A stretch of DNA of 64,000 nt. It comes from Nymphaea colorata (Eukaryota; Streptophyta; Magnoliopsida; Nymphaeales; Nymphaeaceae). Position 1 is the first letter of the stretch. Each line of letters opens with the position of its first letter. The stretch spans positions 13,505,858-13,569,857 of the forward strand of contig NC_045144.1 in NCBI RefSeq assembly GCF_008831285.2, given 5' to 3'. A program made the translations under genes and the position numbers. Positions 38,814 through 52,000 of this stretch are shown here, in pieces. The notes under the pieces were generated by a model, which did not search any database, was not told the DNA's origin, and worked only from the letters and a program-made list of their open reading frames with translations.

Positions 38814-39083
38814 CTTCAATTCCCATTGTAATTGCTTTATGTTACTTTGTGATAGGTTAAGGATAACAAGGTTCTTAAACCTGCGACCAAAAAGCAGAGT
38901 CTCCAGCTCACATCCCCTCCATTCTAACCATTTTAGTTCCCTAGGAAAGTGATTAATGTCAAACTCCTTGAAGCTGACAAAATTGAGACGAAGTAATCTT
39001 AAGTTGGTCATGTCCTCGAACGCCTTACTGCTCAAATCAATGTAACATCCCTCTTCTGTATTGAGAATGATACCTTGGACGGA
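38814..39083 (-). pseudogene. TNL first LRR exon
   Basis: The coding frame reads SVQGIILNTEEGCYIDLSSK, AFEDMTNLRLLRLNF, FPRELKWLEWRGCELETLLF and NLVILNLSQSNIKQLQWELK. This is the standard start of TNL LRRs (VxGIxLxxS, AFxxMxxLRLLxL, LRYLxWxGYPL). An AG at 39084-39085 can serve as acceptor; the more usual position before GGAAATAAG has lost its AG (CTATG). The donor GAAG|GTTAAG is at 38813. The frame is open throughout. A (CA)n run at 39169-39184 lies upstream in the intron. Confidence 0.85.
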
Positions 39084-39852
39084 CTTATTTCCCCATAGAA
39101 AAAGGGAAGAAATTTTGTTGGTCAGGCACTTTTCTGTCTTTAATAATTCACCCTTCCATGACCTTATCACACACACACACACACATCTACGGAACCCTGC
39201 AGACCAAAATGTTGCAGCTGAAACATTCTTAGGCAATCATATGCAAAGTATATTCTTGCTGGGGAATGGACTAATCAGAATATGTAAGTTTGCTGAATAA
39301 AACACAAAAATCCTTTCTATGATTGGACAATAAAATATGAAAACAGAAGATAATTTCATAAAACGCTGTAAATGGACTATGGAAAACGAAAAGGTTTCTC
39401 AAGCAAATACAAGCAAACCTAGCGGGAGTACTTGGTCACATGGAGTCTATTTTAACAAAAACACGAAACAACAAAAAACAAAGATAATACATCATAAAAT
39501 GTAGCTCTCAATAAGAACTAGCATATTTTTTATAAAGTCATTCTAATGAAGCCACACATTTTAATTCAGGAAAATAAATACTAAAAATTTGCAACTTCAT
39601 AAGCCAATGATAGGTTCCCAGATATACTGGGTTAATCCACAAAAAGGGAGCAATGGGAAGAGTTAGAAGTAAAATTTCAACAAGAAATTCTCTATCTATA
39701 GGTAGCCTGACGTATGGTTATGTTGCTGGAGTTTGTCAGCCTGACAATTAAACATTAAGTTCTTGTTTGTCATCTGATTTTCTTAAAATTATGGTGGAGA
39801 TTTCTACAAGACATAGGCTGGATAACAATAGGAGAATTTTCCATAATGCTCC

Positions 39853-40215
39853 TCATCCTATTACTTGAGTTCCAGAGTTTATAGCCTTCTCAAGTTTTCC
39901 AAATCTATCATCCACTTTCCCTTTACACAGAAATTCATCCTTAACCTGTTTGATGGCCCTGGATTTCACTGTAGAAGGCAGACAAAAATCTATGATTTCT
40001 TCTTTTATCTCTCCTCTCTTACCACCTTGACAAAAGTCCATGCTCTTAAGGGTGTGAGAACTGACTACTGTCCCTGGAAAATAGTCGGAGTTCAGAGCTC
40101 CGACTTTTTTCCGCGGATAGAAAAGTTTACTGTGGGTGCATCTCATTTTTTCTCCCGCACCAAGAATTTCATTGCACCACTTCACTGCAACATCCGCATC
40201 AACTGCAGCATCCAC
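39853..40215 (-). other. Unrecognised 120-codon open frame in the TNL intron
   Basis: The minus-strand frame begins MDAAVDADVAVKWCNEIL and ends GTQVIG; the opposite strand is also open (39865-40227). I recognise no domain. It lies directly beside the intronic copia LTR. A GTCGGAG/CTCCGAC hairpin occurs near 40085. It may be a captured fragment or chance; I do not call it a gene. Confidence 0.25.
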
Positions 40216-40224
40216 AGTAGATTC

Positions 40225-43200
40225 TGAGAAAGATTAAGGAAGAAGATGGACAGAATTTTAACGTGGTTCGGAAAGTTTCCTACTCCACGACTCAGTCATC
40301 AAATTCTTGATAGACTGGTTTCCTTTCTTCCATTGGAATTTATACAAGTTTTTGGAATAAAATTTGAATTCAAATCACATGCCAGTTTTGCAAATTTTAT
40401 CAGTTGATTCCTTAAATTTCTCCTTTGTTGAATAGGAAAGACCATCGTCTGGATTTTTTTTCCTTTATCAGCTTCTTTATCACTTGCCCCTAATACACTT
40501 GAGATTGTGTGGGCTGGAGAAACCGTCTTCCTTGCTGGCATCGGTTTCTCTTCTTGTGCATGATCTGGTGCTTTAATAGTTGGCGTCAATTTCTCATTTT
40601 GATTAGAAATTCTAACGTCATAGTTAAAGCCTTCAACTTTATCAGGATCCGATTGTTTCGCTTGCCTTTTTCCTGCACCATTGTTGACGGCTGATGGTAT
40701 GGAGGGATGAGCGAAGACGTTATGCTCCTCTTGCCTGATTTGTTCTTCTTTATTGCTGATTGCTAGGAGGGAGGCATTACCATTTGGTGTGTTATCATCA
40801 TCCCCCCTCAACCGAAGGGAAGGTAGCAGCTGTAATCCAAGATGTCGAAGGAGAAACGTGAGCTGGTGCTAAGGCAACGGTTTAGTAAGCATATCAGCAA
40901 GCTGACCTTCGTTGTTACAAATTGAGTGACCATGTTACCATGTGCGACTTGTTCTCGAACAAAATGATAATCAAGTTCCAAGTGTTTCATTCGGGAATGA
41001 AACACAGGATTAATAGTTGTATGTAAGGCCGAGATATTATCACTCAATAAAATGGGAGCCTTAGAGAGATAAATACCGATATCTTGAAGAATGAATGTGA
41101 GCCATTTAGCTTCTGCTGCAGCTCCAGCAAGTGCCCGGTATTCAGCCTCACAGGATGATCTAGCGACAGTCGGTTGCTTTTTAGAGCTCCAAGATATACA
41201 ATTAGGGCCAAGAAAGGTGCAATAACCGGAAGTTGAACGACGTGTATCGGGACAGCCAGCCCAATCCCATCAGAGTACGCCCGAAGGGTGAAATCCTGAG
41301 ATTTATAAAATTGAAGACCATAGTGAGAGGTACCAACATATCGTAGGATCCATTTAAGGAGTTGAAAATGTCTTATTGTTGGGGCATGCATGAATTGGCA
41401 TGCAAAATTTACAGAATAAGACAAATCTGGCCGTGTAAGAGTAGATACTGGAGTGCTCCTGCAAGACTCCGATATGCAGTTGGATCAGAATAGGGAGCAT
41501 CAATTCCTTCAGGAGATTTGTTATTGGCAGTAATCGGTGTGATTACAGATTTACAGTGCTGCATTTGTGCTCTAGAAATAATGTCTTGAGCATATTTGGA
41601 CTGATGCATAAATAACCTAGTAGAAGTTCGGACCACTTGAATTCCCAAAAAATAGTTTAGATTGCCCAAATCGTTCATAGCAAATTGTTGTCTGACGGTG
41701 GCAAGAAAAGACGTGATGAATATAGAATAGTTTCTTGTAAGGATTATATCATCAACATAGAGTAGTAAAAGAGTGACTGTTTTTCCTTGTCGTCGAACAA
41801 AGAGAGATGGATCAGTGATGCTGGCAATGAAGTCCATAGAAAATAAGAATTGAGCAAATCTATCATACCACGCTCGAGGTGCCTGTTTTAGTCCATAGAG
41901 AGCCCGATTTAATTTGCAAACATGATCTTGTTTGGATGGTTCTTTGAATCCTGGAGGATGCTCAATGTAAACTACTCAGGAGATGACCATTAAGGAAAGC
42001 ATTTTTGACATCGAGTTGCTTGAGAGGCCAATCAAATGCAAGGGCTAGACTTAGCACAATTCTGATTGTAGCAAATTTTACCACTGGTGAGAAGGTCTCC
42101 AAGAAATCCAAACCTTGTATTTGGCTATAACCTTGTGCTACGAGGCGTGCCTTGAGCCGTTGAAGCTGAACATTTCCCTTGAGTTTAGTTTTGAAAACCC
42201 AGCGGCTACCAATAACATGCATATTGGGAGTACGAGGTACCAGATCCCAAGTGTGATTAACCTGTAACGCAGCCATTTCATCTTTCATAGCCTGAAACCA
42301 ACTGGATGTTTAAGGGCCAACGTGTAATGCGATGGTTCAATTGGAATAGAGGAAGTGGTAAAGACATATTTGGGATTAGGTTTGACAATACCTGATTTGG
42401 ATCGGGTGGCCATAGGATGAGTGGAAGTGGAGGAGGCTGTTGGGGTTAAAGTCGGATTAGGTTGAGAAAATGGGAGAGGTATAATAGGATTTGGTATTTC
42501 TGTGGGCGGTTCGGGAAGAGAAGTGTCGAAGTCTGTGGGTGGTTCAGGAATGGAAGTGTCAAAGGTATGCATTTGGGCTAAACGTTCAGATTCAAGATGA
42601 TGGTCATGGGATGAGTCTGAGAAGGATACAAAATCAGCATTAGAGGTTATGGTTTTAGGACTTGACGTGGCAGTTTGGTAGGGAAAGATGGTTTCATCAA
42701 AGACTACATGACGTGAGATGTATACTCTCCCAGTAGGAGGATACAAACATCTATATCCTTTATGCTGGCTGCTATATCCAAGGAACACGCATGGTAGTGA
42801 CTTGGGTTGAAATTTATGATTAGTGTAGCCTCTAATATAAGGATAACATCTAGATCCAAATACGCGAAGGCATGAATAATCAGGATGTCTTTTGAATAGC
42901 AACTCATATGGACTTTGCATGTGTAAAACCTGCGAAGGAAGCCGGTTGATGAGCCATACAGCAGTAGAGAAAGCCTTGACCCAATGTTGGGCTGGAAGAT
43001 TACTATGAAACAACATAGTAAGACCCAATTCTATGACAGATCTATGCTTACGTTCCACTACTCCATTTTGTTCAGGAGTCTTAGGGCATGATTTTTTATG
43101 TTTGATGCCATGCTCCTTTAAGTAATCCGCAAGAATTGAGCTATTAAACTCTCCTCCTTCGTCACTTTGAAACACTTTCAGCTTAGCATCAAACTGAGTT

Positions 43201-46093
43201 TGAATCATTCTATGGAATTCAAGAAATTTGGTAAAGAAATCAGATTTCCGTTTTAGAGGATAGAACCACGAATATCTGGAAAATTGATCCACAAATAAAG
43301 CATAATATTTGATATTTTGACATGAAGCAACAGGGGCCGGTCCCCATAAATCACAATGTACTTTAGCAAAAACAGAATCACAATCATCATCAATAGAAAT
43401 AAATGGAAGTCTGCACCCTTCCCCAACTGACAACTACCACAAATGAATGATTTTGGCAGACTATCTGTCATATTAATCAAATTATTTGCAGTCATAAATT
43501 CTAATATTTTGTGATGTGGATGTCCAAGTCGTCCATGCCAAATTTGAAAGGGAACTGATCGGAATCTTGTTGAGAAGAACACATTCCTTGGTTTTGGCTT
43601 GAGGGCATATAAGTCGCCTTCTCTACATCCTGTTGCTATCACTTCCTTGGTCTCCTTGTCCTTAATAGCATAGAAATTGGAAGAAAATTCGAACACATAA
43701 GGCATAGTAGAAGTAAGCTGGCTGACAGAAATAAGATTCTTTTTAATATTGGGTACTACAAGAACATTGTCAAGAGGAATAGTATGATCTCCCACATGAA
43801 TATCAGCAGCTCCAATATGAGTAATATCAAGTTGTTGGCCATTTCCTACCATAATTTTTTCTGTACCTTTATATGGTATGCAATTTTTGAGTTTACCTGG
43901 GTCGTCGGTCACATGTGAGCTTGCGCCAGTGTTAGGAAACCAATCTTGATTAGTAGGATCAACAACTTTCATGGCAGAAATGCTCGTGGCATATCACGAG
44001 GTTGATAAGCATGATCAAACCTGTGATAACACTTAAAAGCACTGTGATTATTTAAACCACAAATCTGACACGGTACCTTGGCTTTTTTTGCCTCCTCATT
44101 ATTTGGTCCTTGTTGATTTCGTGTCTGAGTTGCTGGATTGAATCCACGACCTTTGGAATTGAAACAATTGTTATTATTAGTGTTGCGCCAATTGTTGTTG
44201 TAGCGCTTTCTATTGCTGGATTGTTGCGCAAGAAAAACCATTTGGTTGTTCAATCGTGACTCTCCAGCATGCAAGTCCTTGATTGTTTCATGTCCTTGAA
44301 GTAATGATACAACTTCAAGATAAGATGGCACTGGCGGCTTAAGAATTGAGGTCATGAATGACTCATAGCTTGGTCCAAGACCATTAACCAGCCAGAAAAC
44401 CTTGTCGTCATCTTCAAGCGGCTTTCTTATTGCTGCAAGTTCATCACATATGGTTTTGAAGCCGGTGACATATTCAGTAACAGATTTGTCTTGTTTGCGA
44501 TAAAGCTGCAACTTTCTTGTCAACATAATCTCTCTATCCTTAGATTCACGAGCAAAAGCACCTGTCAAGGTTTTTCAAACTTGTGCAAAGGTTTCATGTC
44601 CCACGACCAGACCTAGGACTTCTTCTGTGAGAGACCCAGTTAGCCAACCTCTTAGAAGACAATCTGATTTTTTCCAAACTGAAAAATCAGGATTTGGTCG
44701 TCTCACAGCTTCACCATTTTCAATACATTCAATGATAGAAGCTGGAGTGGGAATAGACCCATCAATGAACCCAAGCAAATCTTGACTCTCTATGAGTCCA
44801 AGAATTCGAGCTTTCCATAGCAAGAAATTCTTGTGCGACAATTTGATGGAAACAAAGTTGGCCACGTTAACCGAGGAAGGGTATGGGTACTTAGCTGTTG
44901 AAGATGTTGTTGATGTTGCCATGATGACCAAGATGTCCACGTCCAAGATTTCTTGGTATGTCCGGTAGGAGCGACTAATCAGAGATTACTTTTCTGTGTC
45001 GCAGATAGAACACCCTGTTTTGGCTGAGAGACAGGCAGGTCTTCACCGAGGCGCTGCTCTCTTGGTACGTCTCCAAACAAGGCAAGTAGTAGCTCGTTAG
45101 AACTGTCAGAGGAATCTAACGGTACCTGACTTGCAGATTTTGGGCAGTGGAGTACTGAGATTTCGGCCACGAAACTGGCGTGACAGGCGCACAGTCAGGC
45201 CTGCCGAGAAACAGGGCTGTCTTTACAGGTCTCCAGATTCTGACTCTCAGCTCGGATCTTTGCGTGCAGTAGCTCTTTGGAAAGCTAGGGAAGTCAGGAA
45301 GAGAATGACCCCAATCTTGTGAAAATCCAACGGTGGATCTCTAGATATGGCCCGTTGATCAGAGAGGTATCCTGCTGTTGCAGGGACAGCAGCGCACAGA
45401 GAAAACGAATCTTCTTATGCGGATTAGGAGATAGTGCTTACCTATCTGGCTATCTCCAGCGATGCAGGGCTCAACCTGAAGACGTCACTCATGCCGGTGA
45501 AGGAAAGCTAGCTCTGATACCATGAAAAAGATTAAGGAAGAAGATGGACAGAATTTTAACGTGGTTCGGAAAGTTTCCTACTCCATGACTCAGTCATCAA
45601 ATTCTTGATAGACTGGTTTCCTTTCTTCCATTGGAATTTATACAAGTTTTGGCATAAAAATTGAATTCAAATCACACGCCAGTTTTGCAAATTCTATCGG
45701 TTGATTCCTTAAATTTCTCCTTTGTTGAATAGGAAAGACCATCATCTGGATTTTTTTTTCTTTATCAGCTTCTTTATCACTTGCCCCTAATACACTTGAG
45801 ATTGTGTGGGCTGGAGAAACCGTTTTCCCTGCTGGCATCGGTTTCTCTTCTTGTGCGTGATCTGGTGCTTTAATAGTTGGCGTCAATTTCTCATTTGATT
45901 AGAAATTCTAACGTCATAGTTAAAGCCTTCAACTTTATCAGGATCCGATTGTTTCGCTTGCCTTTTTCCTGCACCATTGTTGACGGCTGATGGTATGGAG
46001 GGATGAGCGGAGAAGTTATGCTCCTCTTGCCTGATTTGTTCTTCTTTATTGCTGATTGCTAGGAGGGAGGCATTACCATTTGGTGCGTTATCA
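40225..46093 (-). mobile_element. Nearly complete Ty1/copia element (Ale/Retrofit-like) inside the TNL intron
   Basis: 5,869 bp with two LTRs (573 and 571 bp, about 97% alike by eye), PBS, gag, protease, integrase, reverse transcriptase, RNase H and polypurine tract in order on the minus strand, the same orientation as the TNL. Integrase keeps its catalytic Asp, Asp and Glu, and reverse transcriptase has YVDD. At least five single-base frameshifts and one TGA in gag break the polyprotein. Termini are TG/CA. The flanking five bases (GATTC and GTTTA) do not form a target duplication. High LTR identity implies a fairly recent insertion. Confidence 0.93.
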
Positions 46094-49000
46094 GTTTAAT
46101 CTCTTTAACCACCATTCGAGTGCCCCTCTAGAGCAGCTCACCCTTCCACCGCAGCCTCCTCCTCGGCATGTTCACAAGGCTCAATGTTTGAAACGTGCTC
46201 TCAGCTGCTCAACAGGTTCACAAGGCTCGATGGCTTGGTCTTCAGTATTAATTACTTTCCTCCTTTCTTTTCTTGCTTGAAGTTAATATACGAAATTTGG
46301 AAATGATAAAACATTTAGAACTTCAGAATCAGTTTATCGCTGTTCTTTCAAGAGTCCAGTATCTGATCCTTGAGGACGTTCCACCACCTTAGCAGCCAAG
46401 AAAATCATTCTAGAAATATGCCATCAAGTGAGAAACGTGTTTTTCGCATCTCTGACATTTATCAGAATCAGTCTTTCCTTTTCTTCTAAACTTGGTGGGC
46501 CTTTAACCAGAAACAATAGAACCCGCCTTTAAACCAGAAACAATAGAACAAATGGTACATAAATCAAGCGACCTCCTGCTTCAATAGTTAGCTTTTAATA
46601 ATTAGTACCACTTAAAGCTTACCGTGTAGGCCAATCTTTGCAACAGATTTTTTTTTTTTGTGTATGGTTTTTAATTCAATACCATCACACAGTAGACAAT
46701 ATTTTAAGGATTTTAATCTCTGCCAATCATACGCTAGACACTATGAACAATTATCTCTTGGTAATCAATCCATGGATTAAAATCCATAGATTTTTATCCA
46801 TGAACTTTTGTCTGCGGCCATCAAAAAGTCCCTAAGGTAAAGGAATATTAAGTTGGAAGATCTAATCAACCGACAGTTTTGCCCTTAAAGACAATTCATA
46901 AATAAAGGATAGGGATGACCTGATTATACATAAAATTGAACAGAAAAGGTTATAGACGAGTTTTTGTTCACCAAACTAACTAAATAGTGCTGATACCCAA
47001 AACAACCTCACAATCAACTTTAATTAATATTTTTATACTGTATAGGATTCTCAAAATCATTAGTCCAATTTTTTGGCTTACGAAATTATATATACATGAA
47101 AAAAGAAATAACTTTATATAACAATTGTGAATTTTTTTAAACATGCAAATTATATGGTTAGTCTTCAGAAAGTTTCACATATGCAAAAAACTCATCTTGT
47201 GTATTAGGTTACAGTTGACGGCGAAGGTATCCGTCTGCTCTATTTGCAATCCCATGTTAATTTCTTACCATAAGCCATCTTGGATGTATAAAGGATGGGT
47301 GCGTCCAAGGCTGGATTTGGAAAACTCGAAATGAAAAAGATGGTTTTGAAAAATAGCCGATAAGATAGGAACCACTAAGAAAAATTCACTAAAACAGCAA
47401 TTGCCAAGATTTGCCACTTATTACAGTTATAGTAGGCACTACCACACAAACAGTGGCATAACTTGCAGAATATTGGCATCCATTTGGGGGCTACTAACTT
47501 ATGAAGATTACACTCAATTATTAAAAAGATACCATAATTCTCATGGTGTAAGACGCAAAAATTCAATGAGGACCTAAAGTCTAAGTAAAAAAGAATGAAT
47601 CACAATTAACTATGAAGGCAAAAAGTTGAAGACAGAAGATGTGATAACAAATTAAGCAGGCTCAAAGTGCTTGCAGAATAGTAACACTATGGATTGACTT
47701 GAGTGGAAAATAATGTCGAAAGACAATGTCCTAATCACAAGGTAAACGGTTTGGTTCAAGGCTAATGAACAAAGGCCATTAGACCAAATTGTGGGTCTTG
47801 ACCAAATTGGCATCAGTAAACTAAAATTGCTCCTCTGTTACCTAAGCTTGAGTAAGACACCAAGAGAGTCAGAGATAATTAGTTACAATGTCAACACCAT
47901 GATAGAAATGTAATAAGAACAAATTCAGGCCTTACCTTTGCATCCTCCAATACCTTAGATACATCATCCCTATCCCAAAGTCTGCTGTACATGTGAGGAT
48001 TGAGATTGCCTGCTTCTTTAACTATCCATCTTCCCATATCCTGAATTCGGCCATGCATTCTAAACCGATTATCAACATCCATGGTGAGAAGAGACTTGCT
48101 TTCAAGAGCATTAATTGCACTATCTGCAGCATAGTGATCTTCCCAGAAGAATAATGCTTCCTTTTTACTTGACCCAATGAGGAAACATGCTACATCTAAA
48201 AATACATACTTCTGTGTAAGCTCCAAGCCATATTTTAAGCTTTCAAGAACTTTTTGATGTGAATGTCTTTGCAATTTTCCCAACTCAACCTCCCATACTT
48301 CTCTAACTCTATTTATTGAGGAAAAATGTGACCCAAATACTTTTAGAGCTAATGGCAGGCCTCCTGCAACTTTGACAACCTTCTCTGACAAGCCAAGAAA
48401 TTCTGATGTTGGTGGGCTAACTTTAAAGGCATGGAGACAAAATAATTTAAGTGACTAAGGGTATTTTAGCTCCTTGGGGTAGTAATTTCTAAACCATGAG
48501 CAATCAGTGGGGCTTTGTTCCTTGTAGTGATAATAATCTTACTTCCTGCACCAAATACACACTCTCGTTTTACATGTACTTGGTCACCTACCAATGCATC
48601 AAGTTGTTCAGTGTCATCAATGTCATCTAGAACTATGAGCACTTTCTTGCATCCAAATTTTGTCTGATCGCACTAATTCCATTATTAAGCGTGTCTATAA
48701 CCACACTTGTCTCTTTTGAGATATCAGAAATGAGCTTGGCTTGTAGCAAGCAAATCCCATTGTGCTTCTTGGCTTCTTCCCTGATGTCTGAGATGAAGCT
48801 GGTGTATCTGAATTCATGAGAAAGCTTATCAAAGATGGTCATTGCAATCGCTGTCTTCCCAATGCCACCTTTTCCACAAATTCCAACTATGTTAATGCCA
48901 TTGGGTTCTCCTTCCAACCTAATCATCACCTCATTTATTTGAGAATCAATCCGAATAGGTTGCACACCAAGCGGTACCTGCTTCAATATGCTCGAAATCC

Positions 49001-52000
49001 GGTTACATATCATGGTGCATAGTCTTGCTTCATCCCTGCATGCAGCCAAGTGATATTCTATATGGTAAGAGTAAGCCATAAAACACACACAGATTATTAC
49101 AGAGTCCTTCTCATGTGAAGCAAAAAAATAAGGTAAGGATGCTTCTCCATTTTATTTGCTCTTTCTGACACACACACACATACACACATAAACAGAGGCA
49201 CATGCTTATTGCCGACCCATTTGCGTCAGTTATGAGAGAGTATCCAGCAATTTGCCCTATTGATCTCAAGACGCATCTGTACTTTTCAGCCTGTTCCCTG
49301 TCCAAATTACCCTTCTTCTTGTTTTCTGTAATAGAAACTTGAAATGATCCACTATCTTCTTTGATGTCAGAAGGAGAAACATCAAGAAAGATGGGTATAA
49401 TCCACTTATTCTCCTTATCAGCTTCGTGAATTTCCAGCATCTTGGCAGCCTCGAGCAGACACCATTTTGATTTGGCATAGTTCTTGGACAAGATGGACAC
49501 GACAACCTGGGATGCCTTGATGTATCCCAAGATCTCGCTGATCCTTTCACCCTTTCGGAGGCCCACACTGTCGATGAAGGCAGATATACCGCGTTGGTTC
49601 AGCTCCTTGTAGAGATGGCTGGTGAAGCGGCCTCTTGTGTCTTTGCCTCTGAAACTCAAAAACACGTTGAAATTAAAGCCACCACCATTAGAAAAAGAAG
49701 TAACCCTAGAAGTCCTAGCTTTTTCCTCCCTACGCTGAAAGACCCTCTTTCAGCTTGAAGAATAGAGAGGCATCTTCCTCCCCACAAATGAAAGCAGTTG
49801 AAGAAATCCTCTGTTTCAGGAGCACCCAAAGATGCTTCTGAAAAGTTGCCCCAAATACTGATGCCGAGGCTAATTTTTGAAGAAAAATGGGGCCTCAGGC
49901 CTCGGAAGGCGTCTCCACAGTTTTTGCGTGCAGCGCGTTGCCATGAGAGCGCCGCGTGTTGGTATAGTTTTTGCGCGCAGCGTGTTGCCCGACATGCAGT
50001 CAGGCGTTGCACGACACACGTCACACGCACTTGTCGCCCTTGGTCACACGGCTTTTTTTTAAAAAAAATTAATAAACTGATATAAAATAAATAAGGCTGT
50101 TTATAAAATAAAAACTATTATTTTGTTATTAAAAAAACAGTTTCTTTTTGTTACAAATAGGTGGTTGACTTCATTTTAAATTCGATTTGGGTTCAGACTC
50201 GTTCTACCACGCAATTCAGACTTGTCGTTTTGAACTAGATTTGAATTTTGGGTTTAAAATGTTTGATTTGGATCTGACCTTAGGTTTTGGATCTAATTTA
50301 GATTCAAAAATTTGATTTGAATTTAAATCTCACATCTAAAGCTGAGTTTTGTGTTTTGGTGAAAGAACATAAAAATTTGGGGTGATTACACCAAGTCAAG
50401 AGTCGAGAACAGCCAAGTTGAGTCCCAAGTCACGAGGACTTAAAACATTGACATAATTAAGCAACACATGATGCATTTCAAAGACTATACCAACAACTTG
50501 AAACAACCAGTAGACACATGGACTTGATCAGATTTTTTCTATCACAAGTATTAACTAAAGGCACCAAAAATAAAGCATCCCGCAATCAAACCAACTAGAC
50601 ATAATAAACACTATACTGGAAAACATTAAGGAGAATGAGAAATGCTTGCCGACTGTTACTCTTGGAGAAAAATCAAATCCATCATAGGCTAGACTAGAGG
50701 ATAACATCCAAACAACCATAAACAACATGGCCATGGATCCAAGGCCATAGATCATGCATCACACCAAACTCCAACCACCAATCTACACAGACTGAATCGG
50801 TCCCTAAGGAACCCCCGAAAGGGCTGCCGTCCGATGGGTACACGAAAGTGATGAAGTTGCTTGGAGGATCAATCAGAATGTTAATGAATTTTGGTTAGCA
50901 CACAAAGAGGAAGGGAGAAACCAGAGCAGAGGATATACACGCTGTGTATTACTTCATTAACTGAAGTTGGTGCCCCTCATTTGATTCAATGAGTAATGAT
51001 TCCATTATATAGATGGAAGAATCAGAGGGACCACTGAATGGTGTCAAGAATAGAAAAAGGGAATTCGATTATATACAAAACAGATGATGGTGATAGCTAA
51101 ATTAATGTGGTTATGCTACAGCATGCGTTCTGTTTGAGGAACCTTCTCTAACACTCCCTTTTTAAGTTAGCCATCTTACTACAGATATTTTTAAATGTGA
51201 CAGTTCATGGAACGTTTCCTTTTCAAGTGGCTTGGTGAATATGTCGGCCAGCTGCTGGTTACTCTTCACATGCATAGTTCTAATTTTTCTTCACATGCAT
51301 AGTTCTAATTTTTCCTGCTTGAACTTTCTCTCTAATGAAGTGGCAGTCCACTTCTATATGCTTTGTACGTTCATGGAAGAATGGGTTGGTGCTTGTGTAT
51401 ATTGTTGCGTTATTATCACTCCAAAGTTCCATGGTCTCACTGTGCTTGATTCATAAATCATTCAAGATATATTTCAACTAAGTTAGCTCGTATGCCGCCA
51501 GTGCAATTACATGGTATTCGGCTTCCATGCTTGAGCGCTCTACTACATCTTGCTTCTTGCTCCTCCACGAAAACAAATGGTTCTCAATAAATCAACAGCA
51601 ACCCGAAATTGACCTATGGTATAAAGGGTCTTGTGCCCAATCAAAGTCTGCACATCCAATTATCTTGAGTTTCTGATCTCTCATAATCAGTCCTTTGTTC
51701 ATTGTTCTCTTTAGGTATATGAGCACTCTGTGTGCAGCCACTAAATGGGGTTTTCTTGGCTGATGCATATGGCTGATTTGGCTTATTGCATATTGTATGT
51801 CAGGTCAGGTTACTATTAGGTGGATTAGTCTACCGAACAATCTCTGATAGCTGCCAACATTCTCAACTGTCACCTTTTTGTTTTGTGGTTTTACATTATA
51901 TTCATAGATATGGATGCTTCACTGGCATTCATCATGCCAACTTCATACAGTCCAATAAGTAGTTCTTTTGATGAATGTGAAGTCTCATAATGAGTAAGTT

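Larger units (their letters stand above)
37190..49715 (-). pseudogene. TIR-NBS-LRR immune receptor gene with a second C-terminal TIR, expanded by transposons
   Basis: The minus-strand domains are in the standard TNL order. TIR (49217-49715) is followed by a 181-bp intron, then NB-ARC (47936-49035). An intron of about 8.85 kb follows, then two LRR exons (38814-39083; 38330-38701), a post-LRR region (37560-37880) and a second TIR (37190-37510). TNLs are cytosolic or nuclear receptors for pathogen effectors, and their TIR domains act as NAD-consuming enzymes. Splice sites fit: GT at 49216, AG at 49036 and GTAAG at 47935. Damage includes no ATG in the TIR frame, a frameshift before kinase-2, decay after RNBS-B, stops in the LRRs and TIR2, and a MITE. 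The large intron holds a copia element. I infer a pseudogene; some single-base breaks may be sequence errors. Confidence 0.85.
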